Source: Comamonas serinivorans | GTDB lineage: Bacteria; Pseudomonadota; Gammaproteobacteria; Burkholderiales; Burkholderiaceae_C | Direction: 5' to 3' | Length of the DNA stretch: 64,000 nucleotides | Assembly: GCF_002158865.1 (NCBI RefSeq) | Contig: NZ_CP021455.1 | Location: forward strand, 2,232,001 to 2,296,000 | Part shown: one piece after another, positions 26,651-35,179 of the stretch | How positions within the stretch are numbered: position 1 is the first letter of the stretch | Layout: the number at the start of each line of letters is the position of its first letter | Position numbers and translations under genes: made by a program | The notes under the pieces: generated by a model | Databases searched by the model: none | What the model saw: only the letters and a program-made list of their open reading frames with translations | What the model was told of the DNA's origin: nothing

Positions 26651-26739
26651 GGGTCCGCCAGAACTGTCGATTTGTTCGCGTATATTGTCGCTGTAGACAT
26701 GCCTCATATGCGCAGGGTGTTTGAGGCGAAGGAGGCAAC

Positions 26740-28455
26740 ATGAGCAAGCACGGTGATGCATTCGATTGGGCTCAGCAAGCAGCCAAGTTTCAGGAAACGG
26801 CTGTACAGAACTGGCGCAATGCCATGCAGGCATTCGGCCAGGGTGAGGTTCAGGGCAACCCGCTGGGTGCCCCGCTGCCGCAGGTCAAGTTCGTGCCCCA
26901 GAAGCTCATGGAGTTGCAGAAGCAGTACCTGGCCGAGGCCAGCACGCTCTGGAACCAGGGCGTCAGCGGCAAGCTGGACCTGAAAGACAAGCGCTTCGCC
27001 AACGACGCCTGGAAGACCAACCCCCTGGCGGCCATGATGGCGGCGAGCTACCTGCTCAACGCGCGCACGCTGCTGTCCATGGTCGAGGCGGTCGACGCCG
27101 ACGTCAAAACCAAGAACCGCCTGCGCTTCTCGGTGGAGCAATGGGCCGCCGCTGCGGCGCCGACGAACTTCCTGGCCCTGAATGCGGAAGCGCAGCAGAA
27201 GGCCGTGGACACGCAGGGCGCCAGCATCGCCCAGGGCGTGGCCAATTTGCTCAAGGACATCCAGCAGGGCCATGTGTCCATGACGGACGAGAGCAAGTTC
27301 GAGGTGGGCAAGAACGTGGCCACCACCGAAGGCGCGGTGGTCTTCGAGAACGAGTTCTTCCAGCTCATCGAGTACAAGCCGCTGACGGCCAAGGTCTACG
27401 AACGGCCATTCCTGATGGTGCCACCCTGCATCAACAAGTTCTACATCCTGGACCTGCAGCCGGCCAATTCGCTGATCCGCTACGCCGTGTCCGAAGGACA
27501 CCGCACCTTCGTCGTCAGCTGGCGCAATCCGGATCAGAGCATGGCCGACAAGACCTGGGACGACTACATCGAGCAGGCCGTCATCCGCGCCATCACCGCG
27601 GTGCAGGACATCACCGGTGCGCCTCAGATCAATGCCCTGGGCTTCTGCGTGGGCGGCACCATGCTGACGACGGCGCTGGGCGTGTTGCGTGCCCGCGGCG
27701 AAGACCCCGTGGCCAGCGCCACCTTGCTGACCACGCTGGTCGACTTCAGCGACACCGGCATCCTGGATGTCTTCATCGACGAAGGCGTGGTGCGCTACCG
27801 CGAGATGGAGATGGGCCGTGGCGGACTGATGGCCGGCAACGCCCTGGCCAGCACCTTCAGCTTCCTGCGTCCGACCGATCTGGTCTGGAACTATGTGGCT
27901 GGCAACTACCTCAAGGGTGAAACGCCGCCGCCGTTCGACCTGCTGTACTGGAACTCCGATTCGACCAACCTGCCTGGCCCGTATTACGCCTGGTACCTGC
28001 GCCACACCTACCTGCAGAACGACTTGATCAAACCCGGCAAGGCCGAGGTCTGCGGCGTCAAGCTGGACCTGGGCAAGGTCGACATGCCGATTTACATGTA
28101 TGGCTCGCGTGAAGACCACATCGTGCCCATTGGCGGCGCTTACGGCAGCACGCAGGTGTTTCCCGGCGACAAGCGTTTTGTGATGGGGGCCTCGGGCCAC
28201 ATCGCGGGGGTGATCAACCCGCCAGCCGCCAAAAAGCGCACGCATTGGATCGGGCCGGAAGGGGAGTTCCCGGCATCTGTCGATGACTGGATCGAAACGG
28301 CAACAGAATACCCCGGCAGCTGGTGGCCGGATTGGTCGAACTGGCTGCAAGGGCATGCCGGCAAGCAGATTGCCGCCCCCAAGGCTTATGGCAAGGGCGC
28401 CAAGTACAAGGCCATCGAGCCCGCACCGGGTCGGTACGTGAAAGCCAAGGCCTGA
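26740..28455 (+). CDS. phaC: Class I poly(3-hydroxyalkanoate) synthase
   Basis: 571 residues. The N-terminal PhaC_N region is complete (FQETAVQNWRNAMQAF onward), and the alpha/beta hydrolase core shows the lipase-like box GFCVGG with the nucleophile C303, D459 in YGSREDHIVP and H487 in GASGHIAGVINPP. It polymerises (R)-3-hydroxybutyryl-CoA on the granule surface. It starts a phaC-phaA-phaB cluster on the + strand, the order known from Cupriavidus. A short hairpin follows the gene. Confidence 0.97.
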   Translation: MSKHGDAFDWAQQAAKFQETAVQNWRNAMQAFGQGEVQGNPLGAPLPQVKFVPQKLMELQKQYLAEASTLWNQGVSGKLDLKDKRFANDAWKTNPLAAMMAASYLLNARTLLSMVEAVDADVKTKNRLRFSVEQWAAAAAPTNFLALNAEAQQKAVDTQGASIAQGVANLLKDIQQGHVSMTDESKFEVGKNVATTEGAVVFENEFFQLIEYKPLTAKVYERPFLMVPPCINKFYILDLQPANSLIRYAVSEGHRTFVVSWRNPDQSMADKTWDDYIEQAVIRAITAVQDITGAPQINALGFCVGGTMLTTALGVLRARGEDPVASATLLTTLVDFSDTGILDVFIDEGVVRYREMEMGRGGLMAGNALASTFSFLRPTDLVWNYVAGNYLKGETPPPFDLLYWNSDSTNLPGPYYAWYLRHTYLQNDLIKPGKAEVCGVKLDLGKVDMPIYMYGSREDHIVPIGGAYGSTQVFPGDKRFVMGASGHIAGVINPPAAKKRTHWIGPEGEFPASVDDWIETATEYPGSWWPDWSNWLQGHAGKQIAAPKAYGKGAKYKAIEPAPGRYVKAKA

Positions 28456-28460
28456 TCCCC

Positions 28461-28488
28461 ACCGTGTGAGGCGCTGCCATCACACGGT
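28461..28488 (+). promoter_or_regulatory. Intercistronic hairpin between phaC and phaA
   Basis: Perfect 9-bp arms (28461-28469 and 28480-28488) with a 10-base loop, six bases after the phaC stop. No T-run follows, so it looks more like an mRNA-end or attenuation structure than a full terminator. Confidence 0.6.
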
Positions 28489-28557
28489 CATTCCCCCGTT
28501 TGTTCGCCGCGCTGACGATGCCAGTGCGCGGCTGGTTGCACCTCAAGGAGTCATGAC

Positions 28558-29736
28558 ATGGAAGACGTGGTCATTGTGTCGGCAGTGCGCACTGCCATCG
28601 GCAAGTTCGGCGGCAGCCTGGCCAAGGTGCCGGCAACGGCGCTGGGCGCCACGGTGATCAAGGCCGCCCTGGAGCGCGCCCAGCTCAAGCCCGAGCAGGT
28701 GAGCGAGGTCATCATGGGCCAGGTGCTGGCGGCAGGTGTGGGGCAAAACCCCGCACGCCAGGCCTTGATCCATGCCGGGGTGTCCAAGGATGCGCCGGCG
28801 CTCACCATCAACGCTGTGTGCGGCTCGGGGCTCAAGGCCGTCATGCTGGCCTACCAGTCCATCGTGAGCGGCGACAACGAGATCGTGGTGGCGGGCGGGC
28901 AGGAAAACATGAGCGCCTCGCCCCATGTGCTCAACGGCTCGCGCGATGGCCAGCGCATGGGGGACTGGAAGATGACCGACACCATGATCGTGGACGGTCT
29001 GTGGGACGTGTACAACCAGTACCACATGGGCATCACCGCCGAGAACGTCGCCAAGCAAGAGCACGTCACGCGCGAGCAGCAGGATGCCCTGGCCCTGGCC
29101 AGCCAGCAAAAGGCCGCAGCTGCCCAGGCCGCCGGCAAGTTCAAGGATGAGATCGTTCCGGTCCACGTGCCGCAGCGCAAGGGCGACCCGCTGGTGTTCG
29201 AGCAGGACGAGTTCATCAACGCCAAGACCTCGGCCGAAGCCCTGGCGGGCCTGCGTCCCGCTTTCGACAAGTCGGGCACCGTCACGGCTGGCAACGCTTC
29301 CGGCATCAACGACGGCGCCGCCTGCGTGGTCGTCATGTCGGCCAAGAAGGCGGCCGAGCTGGGCCTCAAGCCCCTGGCCCGCATTGCCGGTTTCGCCACC
29401 ACGGGCCTGGATCCGGCCACCATGGGGCTGGGCCCCGTGCCTGCCACCCAGAAGGCCCTCAAGCGCGCCGGCTGGACCGTGGGCGACGTCGACCTGTTCG
29501 AGCTCAACGAAGCCTTCGCGGCACAGGCCTGCGCCGTCAACAACCTGCTGGGCGTGGACCCGGCCAAGGTGAACGTGAACGGCGGCGCCATTGCCCTGGG
29601 TCACCCCATCGGTGCCTCGGGTTGCCGCGTGCTGGTCACGCTCTTGCATGAGATGGCACGCCGAGATGTCAAGCGCGGCGTGGCGGCCCTGTGCATCGGC
29701 GGGGGCATGGGGGTTTCGCTGGCGGTGGAGCGCTGA
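28558..29736 (+). CDS. phaA: Acetyl-CoA C-acetyltransferase (beta-ketothiolase)
   Basis: 392 residues with the thiolase signatures: acylated nucleophile C88 in INAVCGSGLKAV, NEAFAAQACAVNNLLG, the His of NGGAIALGHPIGASG, and the proton-relay C379 in LCIGGGMG. It condenses two acetyl-CoA to acetoacetyl-CoA, the first step of PHB synthesis. AAGGAG lies 8-13 bases upstream of the ATG. The gap to phaC is 102 bp and holds a hairpin; phaB follows after 60 bp. Confidence 0.96.
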   Translation: MEDVVIVSAVRTAIGKFGGSLAKVPATALGATVIKAALERAQLKPEQVSEVIMGQVLAAGVGQNPARQALIHAGVSKDAPALTINAVCGSGLKAVMLAYQSIVSGDNEIVVAGGQENMSASPHVLNGSRDGQRMGDWKMTDTMIVDGLWDVYNQYHMGITAENVAKQEHVTREQQDALALASQQKAAAAQAAGKFKDEIVPVHVPQRKGDPLVFEQDEFINAKTSAEALAGLRPAFDKSGTVTAGNASGINDGAACVVVMSAKKAAELGLKPLARIAGFATTGLDPATMGLGPVPATQKALKRAGWTVGDVDLFELNEAFAAQACAVNNLLGVDPAKVNVNGGAIALGHPIGASGCRVLVTLLHEMARRDVKRGVAALCIGGGMGVSLAVER

Positions 29737-29796
29737 GTCACCGGTTTTTTTCTTCTGGCCTGCAGGCCATCACTACGATAAGCAAGGAGTTCATCC

Positions 29797-30534
29797 ATGA
29801 GTCAACGCGTCGCATACGTCACCGGTGGTATGGGCGGCATCGGTACCGCCATCTGTCAGCGCCTGCACAAGGAAGGCATGAAGGTCATCGCGGGCTGCGG
29901 CCCGACACGGGACTACCAGAAATGGCTCGATGAGCAGGCCCAGCAGGGCTACACGTTCTACGCCAGCGTGGGCAACGTGGCCGACTGGAATTCCACCGTC
30001 GAAGCCTTCGACAAGGCCAAGGCCGAGCACGGCAGCATCGACGTGCTGGTCAACAACGCCGGCATCACGCGTGACCGCATGTTCCTCAAGATGACGCGCG
30101 AGGACTGGGACGCGGTGATCGAAACCAACCTGAACTCCATGTTCAACGTCACCAAGCAGGTGGTGGGGCCCATGGTGGACAAGGGCTGGGGCCGCATCAT
30201 CAACATCTCGTCGGTCAATGGCGAAAAAGGGCAGGCCGGCCAAACCAACTACTCGGCCGCCAAGGCCGGCATGCACGGCTTCACCATGGCGCTGGCGCAA
30301 GAGTTGGCCAACAAAGGCGTGACCGTGAACACGGTGAGCCCGGGCTACATCGGCACGGACATGGTCAAAGCCATCCGTCCCGACGTTCTCGATAAAATCG
30401 TGGGCACGGTGCCGGTCAAGCGCTTGGGGGAGCCCTCCGAGATTGCCTCCATCATCGCTTGGCTGGCTTCGAACGAAGCCGGGTACTCCACCGGTGCCGA
30501 CTTCTCGGTCAACGGCGGCCTGCACATGGGGTGA
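29797..30534 (+). CDS. phaB: Acetoacetyl-CoA reductase
   Basis: 245 residues, short-chain dehydrogenase fold. Cofactor motif TGGMGGIG, NNAG at about residue 88, catalytic Ser in INISSVNGEKGQ and YSAAKAG with Tyr and Lys. The sequence CGPTRDYQKWL after the first strand is typical of NADPH-dependent PhaB. It makes (R)-3-hydroxybutyryl-CoA for PhaC. AAGGAG stands 8 bases before the ATG. A strong terminator closes the operon. Confidence 0.96.
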   Translation: MSQRVAYVTGGMGGIGTAICQRLHKEGMKVIAGCGPTRDYQKWLDEQAQQGYTFYASVGNVADWNSTVEAFDKAKAEHGSIDVLVNNAGITRDRMFLKMTREDWDAVIETNLNSMFNVTKQVVGPMVDKGWGRIINISSVNGEKGQAGQTNYSAAKAGMHGFTMALAQELANKGVTVNTVSPGYIGTDMVKAIRPDVLDKIVGTVPVKRLGEPSEIASIIAWLASNEAGYSTGADFSVNGGLHMG

Positions 30535-30572
30535 CCCCGTGGCAGCCCCGGCATGCTGGCTTCAGCGTGCAC

Positions 30573-30600
30573 AAAGGCCCACCGTGTGTGGGCTTTTTTT
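30573..30600 (+). terminator. Rho-independent terminator of the pha cluster
   Basis: Stem GCCCAC/GTGGGC (30577-30582 with 30588-30593), 5-base loop, flanked by AAA and seven Ts (30594-30600). Confidence 0.9.
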
Positions 30601-30977
30601 GTGGCCGGCGGACGCAAGCCGGCTTCGGGTCGGCGAGGCGTGGCGGGTGCATGGCGGCTGTTGAGGCCGTCTGTGCCATGAGTGCCGTCGTGCCGCGGCA
30701 GGGCATCGCAAGCGGCAGGGGCCGGCGAGATGGCTGCGCATTGTTGGATTGATTAGAGGTATGCCTGTGTTGGCGTTTGAAGAACAGCGAACAGCGAGAC
30801 ATACTCACTCAAGCTTGTTACCGTGCAGCATCAGCACGTTGTCCACCAGACCTTCGCCTTAGGGGTCGCATCCATGGATGGCCCATCCTGAAAGGGTCGC
30901 ATCCCATGAATGCCTTCGGTGGTACACGTAAAAATGTGGCCCTCAATGAACCACAGAGCCCTAAAAAATCACTCCAC
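30601..30977. other. Gap between pha terminator and dusA with repeat copy 8
   Basis: It contains the palindrome at 30759-30804 and an 11-bp direct repeat GGGTCGCATCC at 30863-30873 and 30894-30904 (31 bp apart). On the minus strand 30805-30858 reads as a 17-codon tail (GEGLVDNVLMLHGNKLE then stop) that may be a remnant of an unidentified gene. Confidence 0.5.
30759..30804. repeat. 46-bp bipartite palindrome, copy 8 of 18
   Basis: GTAT/ATAC with cores TTGGCGTT and AGCGAACA. Its right end touches the minus-strand stop codon of the 17-codon tail at 30805-30807. Confidence 0.8.
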
Positions 30978-32036
30978 ATGATCGAACAATCAGGCCAAAC
31001 AAACACCGTTGCCGAGTCGCAAGTTGATGTTGTTAGGCGGAATTCTGCTCCTTTCAACCCCTGGCGCCTCTCGGTGGCGCCCATGATCGCGTGGACCGAT
31101 CGGCACTGTCGGTTTTTCCACCGCCTGCTGACACGGGAAGCGCGGCTGTACACCGAGATGATCACCACGGGCGCCTTGATTCACGGCAACGTGCCGCTGC
31201 ACCTGGATTTCAACGAGGTGGAGCATGCCGTGGCCTTGCAGCTCGGGGGCAGCGAGCCGGCCGATCTGGCGCACTGCGCCAAGCTGGGTGAGCGCTGGGG
31301 CTACGACGAGATCAACCTGAACTGCGGTTGCCCCAGCGAGCGTGTGCTCAAGGGGGCGTTCGGCGCCTGCCTGATGAACGAGCCGCAGCTGGTGGCCGAT
31401 GGCGTGAAGGCCATGCGGGATGCGGTGTCGATTCCGGTCACGGTCAAGCACCGCATCGGCATCGACGACGAAACGCGCTACAGCTTTGTGCGCGACTTCG
31501 TGGGCACCATCGCCGACGCGGGCTGCGAGGTGTTCATCGTGCATGCGCGCAACGCCTGGCTCAAAGGCCTGTCGCCCAAGGAAAACCGCGAAATTCCACC
31601 GCTGCGTTACGAGGTCGCGCACCAGCTCAAGCGGGATTTTCCGCAGCTGACCATCGTCATCAATGGCGGCATCACCAACGACGAGGCGGTCGAGCATCAC
31701 CTGGCCCATGTCGATGGCGTGATGGTGGGTCGCGAGGCCTACCACCGGCCCTGGTGGCTGACCGAGTGGGATGCGCGCTACTTTGGCGCCGCGCCCAGCA
31801 CGCTCACCATGGACGAGGTCGAGGACGCCATGTGCGCCTACATCGAGAGGGCCTGCGCCAAGCGCGAGGACTTGTACTGGCCGGCGATCACCCGCCACAT
31901 GCTGGGCATGCGCCAGGGGCTGAAGGGCAGCCGGCGTTGGCGTCAGGTCTTGAGCGACTTCCGCCTCAAGCACGGGCCCGTGCGCGAGGCCTTTGCCCTG
32001 GCGCACCAGCCGGCAGCGGCTGCTGTGACGGCGTGA
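30978..32036 (+). CDS. dusA: tRNA-dihydrouridine(20/20a) synthase DusA
   Basis: 352 residues from ATG 30978. FMN-binding TIM barrel: LSVAPMIAWTDRHCRFFHR, then LQLGGSEPADLA, the catalytic loop NLNCGCPSERV with Cys, VKHRIGIDDE, and the DusA-specific HARNAWLKGLSPKENREIPPL and DGVMVGREAYHRPW. It reduces U20/U20a in tRNA. The start is uncertain: an in-frame ATG at 30906 adds 24 residues and neither has a convincing ribosome site. The tail HMLGMRQGLKGSRRWRQVLSD is typical of DusA. Confidence 0.93.
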   Translation: MIEQSGQTNTVAESQVDVVRRNSAPFNPWRLSVAPMIAWTDRHCRFFHRLLTREARLYTEMITTGALIHGNVPLHLDFNEVEHAVALQLGGSEPADLAHCAKLGERWGYDEINLNCGCPSERVLKGAFGACLMNEPQLVADGVKAMRDAVSIPVTVKHRIGIDDETRYSFVRDFVGTIADAGCEVFIVHARNAWLKGLSPKENREIPPLRYEVAHQLKRDFPQLTIVINGGITNDEAVEHHLAHVDGVMVGREAYHRPWWLTEWDARYFGAAPSTLTMDEVEDAMCAYIERACAKREDLYWPAITRHMLGMRQGLKGSRRWRQVLSDFRLKHGPVREAFALAHQPAAAAVTA

Positions 32037-32084
32037 ACCTGCGGTTGCGCGGTTGGGCGCAACATCAAGCACCGACGCTGAGGG

Positions 32085-32104
32085 GAACCCGTCCTTTTGG
32101 GTTT
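32085..32104 (+). terminator. Weak terminator-like hairpin after dusA
   Basis: AACCC and GGGTT arms separated by 8 bases, followed by TTTTG. Short stem, so only a candidate. Confidence 0.4.
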
Positions 32105-32186
32105 TGCCTGCAGATGCGGGCTGTGCGTCAGCGGTGGCGCACAAGGCCAGTCCAGAGCGACTTGTGTGCCTGGTGAGGCCGGGGCT

Positions 32187-33530
32187 TCAGGGCTTGGCGT
32201 GCGCCGCATCCACCGTGTGCATGGCGCCGTGGGCGGGTAACTGCAGGTGGCCCACATCGCGGGGCCAGAACGGGCCCTTGAAGCGGGTCATGGCGACCAG
32301 GAACAGGGCCATGCACACCCAGGTGATCATGATCCAGACCTGCCAGGAGCTGTGGTGAGCGACCTGTGGGGCAACCAGCAGCGTGACCATGCCCACGCCC
32401 TTGACGACGAGGTTGTACAGGCCCCAGGTCGTGCCTTGCAGGCGTGCGTCGATGTCCTCTGAATTTTCTGAGTAGTTGGCCATCCAGGGGCTGACGGCCG
32501 CCCCCATGGCGCCGCCCATCAGCGCGCCGGTCAGCATCAAGGCGGCGTTCGAGGTATCGGGCCGGCCCATCAGGTAGCCGAACACGGCCAACACCACCAG
32601 CGCAACCAGCGTGAAGCCGCAGGTGAAGATGCGGCGCAGCTGCAGCTTGTCGGACCAGCGGCCCACCACGATCAGGCTGACGATGTTGAGCACCCAGAAG
32701 CAGGCCATGATCATCGACGCCGCGGCCGGCGTGCGCTGGAAGGTCTGCGTGAGCATGGTCTGCCCGAAGGCGGTGATGGAGATGTAGAAGCTGAGCCACA
32801 CGGCAATGCCGATGACGTGCGCGAGGATGGTGCGGTTGGTCAGCAGCGTGGCCGCCCGGGCGGGTTCGCGGGTGTCGGCGGCCTCGATCACGCGTTGCTC
32901 GCTGTGCAGCACCTCGGCGCGCAGGCGCGGCGAGAGGTCGGCGATGTTCAGCGCGATGACGATGGAGGCGATCAGCGAGAGCACGCCGATGATCAGGAAC
33001 TGGGAGTGCCAGGCGTTGTTGAACAAAGGCAGGGTGACCGCGGCGATGCCGGCAGACAGGAAGTTGGCGCCCACAGGGCCGCAGGTCCAAAACCCCAGCG
33101 CCTGCGCCCGGCCCATGCGCGGCGAGAAGTCGCGCACCAGCGGCGCCGTGGTCGCGATGGCCATGCCGTCGGCAAAGGTGAGCACGAAGCGCAGCACAGC
33201 GAATTCGGTGGCCGTGGTGACGAAGGCCATGGCCAGGGCCAGAAACGCGGTCAGCGCCATGATGGGCAGCAGCACCCGCACCCGGCCGTAGCGATCGGCC
33301 AGGCGGCCACCGAAGAAGCCCGCCACGCCGCCGCACAGCAAGGCGATGGCGGAGATGAGGCCGTAGGTGGTCAGCGTCATGTTCAGGTCATGCAGCAGCA
33401 AGGGGACCACGGGGGCGATGGCGGCCTCGTAGGAGCAGATGAGGCTGGCCAGCACGGCCATGCTCAAAATCTTGCGCCGCTTGGCGCCGGTGGGGTATTC
33501 GTCCAGTTCCTGGATCCAGGTGCGAGCCAT
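32187..33530 (-). CDS. MFS transporter
   Basis: 447 residues, 12 membrane segments. Motif A after helix 2 reads GFFGGRLADRYGRVRVL, and the second half has VGRWSDKLQLRR. ATG 33530 (MARTWIQELDEYP) has GAGGACACAC directly upstream; the 12-codon extension to 33566 was rejected. The substrate is unknown. It stands alone, converging with dusA. Confidence 0.88.
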   Translation of the reverse strand: MARTWIQELDEYPTGAKRRKILSMAVLASLICSYEAAIAPVVPLLLHDLNMTLTTYGLISAIALLCGGVAGFFGGRLADRYGRVRVLLPIMALTAFLALAMAFVTTATEFAVLRFVLTFADGMAIATTAPLVRDFSPRMGRAQALGFWTCGPVGANFLSAGIAAVTLPLFNNAWHSQFLIIGVLSLIASIVIALNIADLSPRLRAEVLHSEQRVIEAADTREPARAATLLTNRTILAHVIGIAVWLSFYISITAFGQTMLTQTFQRTPAAASMIMACFWVLNIVSLIVVGRWSDKLQLRRIFTCGFTLVALVVLAVFGYLMGRPDTSNAALMLTGALMGGAMGAAVSPWMANYSENSEDIDARLQGTTWGLYNLVVKGVGMVTLLVAPQVAHHSSWQVWIMITWVCMALFLVAMTRFKGPFWPRDVGHLQLPAHGAMHTVDAAHAKP

Positions 33531-33969
33531 GTGTGTCCTCTGCGTTGTCTCGTTACAGCGGGCCACATCGCGTGTGCAGCCGCGCCTGAACGTCCGTGGC
33601 TGTCTCGGTCTGGCACGTCCCGGTGGGGCAAGTCATGGCTGGGGCAGCCTGGTCGACCCGGGCCACGTGGGGCCGGGTCAGGGCGGCTGCCGATCGATGC
33701 AGCGCGGTGCGACCTTACGCCTGGGCGGGCGGCCCTGGCCGTTTCTTGCCAAACGTTAAGGCAGGCGTAGGCACGGCGTTCGCCGGCCGGGCAAGACCAT
33801 CCGGGCGGGCGATCCGCGTGGCAGCAAGGGTGTGAGCAGGCCCGGTGGGACGCTGCCAAAGGTGCAGCAAGAAGCGGCGCTCGCCTGCATCCGGACCCGC
33901 GTCTCACCGCTCAGTGGCCCGCACCGGGGCCGTATGCTGTGCAGCTTTGCAAGAGGTGAGGAGGGGCGC
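33531..33969. other. 439-bp divergent gap with nothing recognised
   Basis: It separates the MFS gene from the ADP-ribosylglycohydrolase. No palindrome copy, RNA or conserved frame was seen. Confidence 0.5.
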
Positions 33970-34896
33970 ATGACATCGGCTGTTGAGGACTCGGAGCTGT
34001 TCATGGACCGCGCCAGCGCTTGCCTGCTGGGCCTGGCGGTGGGAGATGCGGTGGGCGCTGCGGTGGAGTTCCTGCCGCGGGGGCGGTTTCGGCCGCTGAC
34101 CGACATGACGGGTGGTGGCAAGTTCCGCGTGGCCAAGGGCGAGTGGACGGACGACACCGCCATGGCCCTGTGCCTGGCGGACAGCCTGATCGCCTGCCAG
34201 GGGTTTGATCCACTGGACCAGATGCAGCGCTACTGCCGCTGGGTCAACGAGGGGTACAACGCCACCCGGCCCGAAGCCTTTGGCATTGGCAAGACCGTGC
34301 TGGAGGCCGGGCTGTCGTTTCAGGTCAGCGGCAACCCGTACAGCGGGCGCTCAGAGGTGCGTTTTTCGGGCAACGGGTCGCTGATGCGGATCGCGCCCAT
34401 CGCGATCGCATACGCGAACCAGCCCGAGGAGGCCTGGCGATACGCGGCCTTGAGCTCTCGGGTCACCCATGCGGCGCCGGCTTGCGTGCAGGCCTGTCAG
34501 TACGTCACGCAGGTGCTGATGCGGGCATGGGGCGGTGTGGACAAGGCGACTATGCTCGACGCCTCAGGGCTGCCGCCGCTCGACAGCCTGAGCGAGGTGC
34601 TGTCGGGCGACTTCAAACGCAAAACGGCTGACGAGGTGAGGGGCAGCGGATACGTGATCGCCAGCCTCGAGGCTGCGCTGTGGGCGTTCTGGCACACCGA
34701 CAGCTTCAGGGACGCGATTCTGGCGGCGGCCAACCTGGGGGACGACGCCGACACCACGGCCGCCATCTGCGGGCAGATCGCGGGTGCGCACTACGGGTTG
34801 GCCGCGATTCCGCCCGAGTGGTTGGCCGTGCTGCACTGGCGTGAGCACATCGAGCAGGTGGCTCGCCGCCTGGGTGCGCTGGCTTTGCAGGGTTAA
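33970..34896 (+). CDS. ADP-ribosylglycohydrolase family protein (DraG/ARH type)
   Basis: 308 residues. The metal-binding motifs of the family are present: GLAVGDAVGAAVEF, EWTDDTAMALCLADSL with the paired Asp, and near the C-terminus NLGDDADTTAAICGQIAGA, giving the two-Mg site that hydrolyses ADP-ribose-protein or related bonds. ATG 33970 follows a good GAGGAGGGG site. No ADP-ribosyltransferase (DraT or other) is adjacent, and no nitrogenase genes are seen, so the target is unknown. Confidence 0.88.
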   Translation: MTSAVEDSELFMDRASACLLGLAVGDAVGAAVEFLPRGRFRPLTDMTGGGKFRVAKGEWTDDTAMALCLADSLIACQGFDPLDQMQRYCRWVNEGYNATRPEAFGIGKTVLEAGLSFQVSGNPYSGRSEVRFSGNGSLMRIAPIAIAYANQPEEAWRYAALSSRVTHAAPACVQACQYVTQVLMRAWGGVDKATMLDASGLPPLDSLSEVLSGDFKRKTADEVRGSGYVIASLEAALWAFWHTDSFRDAILAAANLGDDADTTAAICGQIAGAHYGLAAIPPEWLAVLHWREHIEQVARRLGALALQG

Positions 34897-34899
34897 CGG

Positions 34900-34945
34900 G
34901 TATCCATCCATTGCCGTTCTTCACAAATCGGATGCAGGCGGATAC
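34900..34945. repeat. 46-bp bipartite palindrome, copy 9 of 18
   Basis: GTAT/ATAC with a consensus left core TTGCCGTT and altered right core ATCGGATG. It begins only 3 bp after the stop codon of the ADP-ribosylglycohydrolase gene. Confidence 0.85.
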
Positions 34946-35179
34946 TGTGTCGAATTTCATTCAAGAATTTCCCTGACCGAATCGATGTGAATCGGCAACG
35001 CGCCATTGGCCTGGACCAGGTCGATGCCGTCAACCTCCGCGCGCTCAACACCTTCATGAAAGCGCGCATGGCCTGCGTGGTGACCCCATCGCCCGATTCG
35101 CACGCCGGCAAAACGCGCGCGTGTGGATCTGACCATGCCCGCTTCGGAGCGAAGGGCCCAGGCGAGCCCATGAGTCCCA

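Noticed and set aside
34980..35110. A protein-like minus-strand frame (HARFHEGVERAEVDGIDLVQ) downstream of palindrome copy 9
   Set aside because: It resembles the composition of antisense shadow frames, matches no family I recognise, and the opposite strand looks equally plausible.
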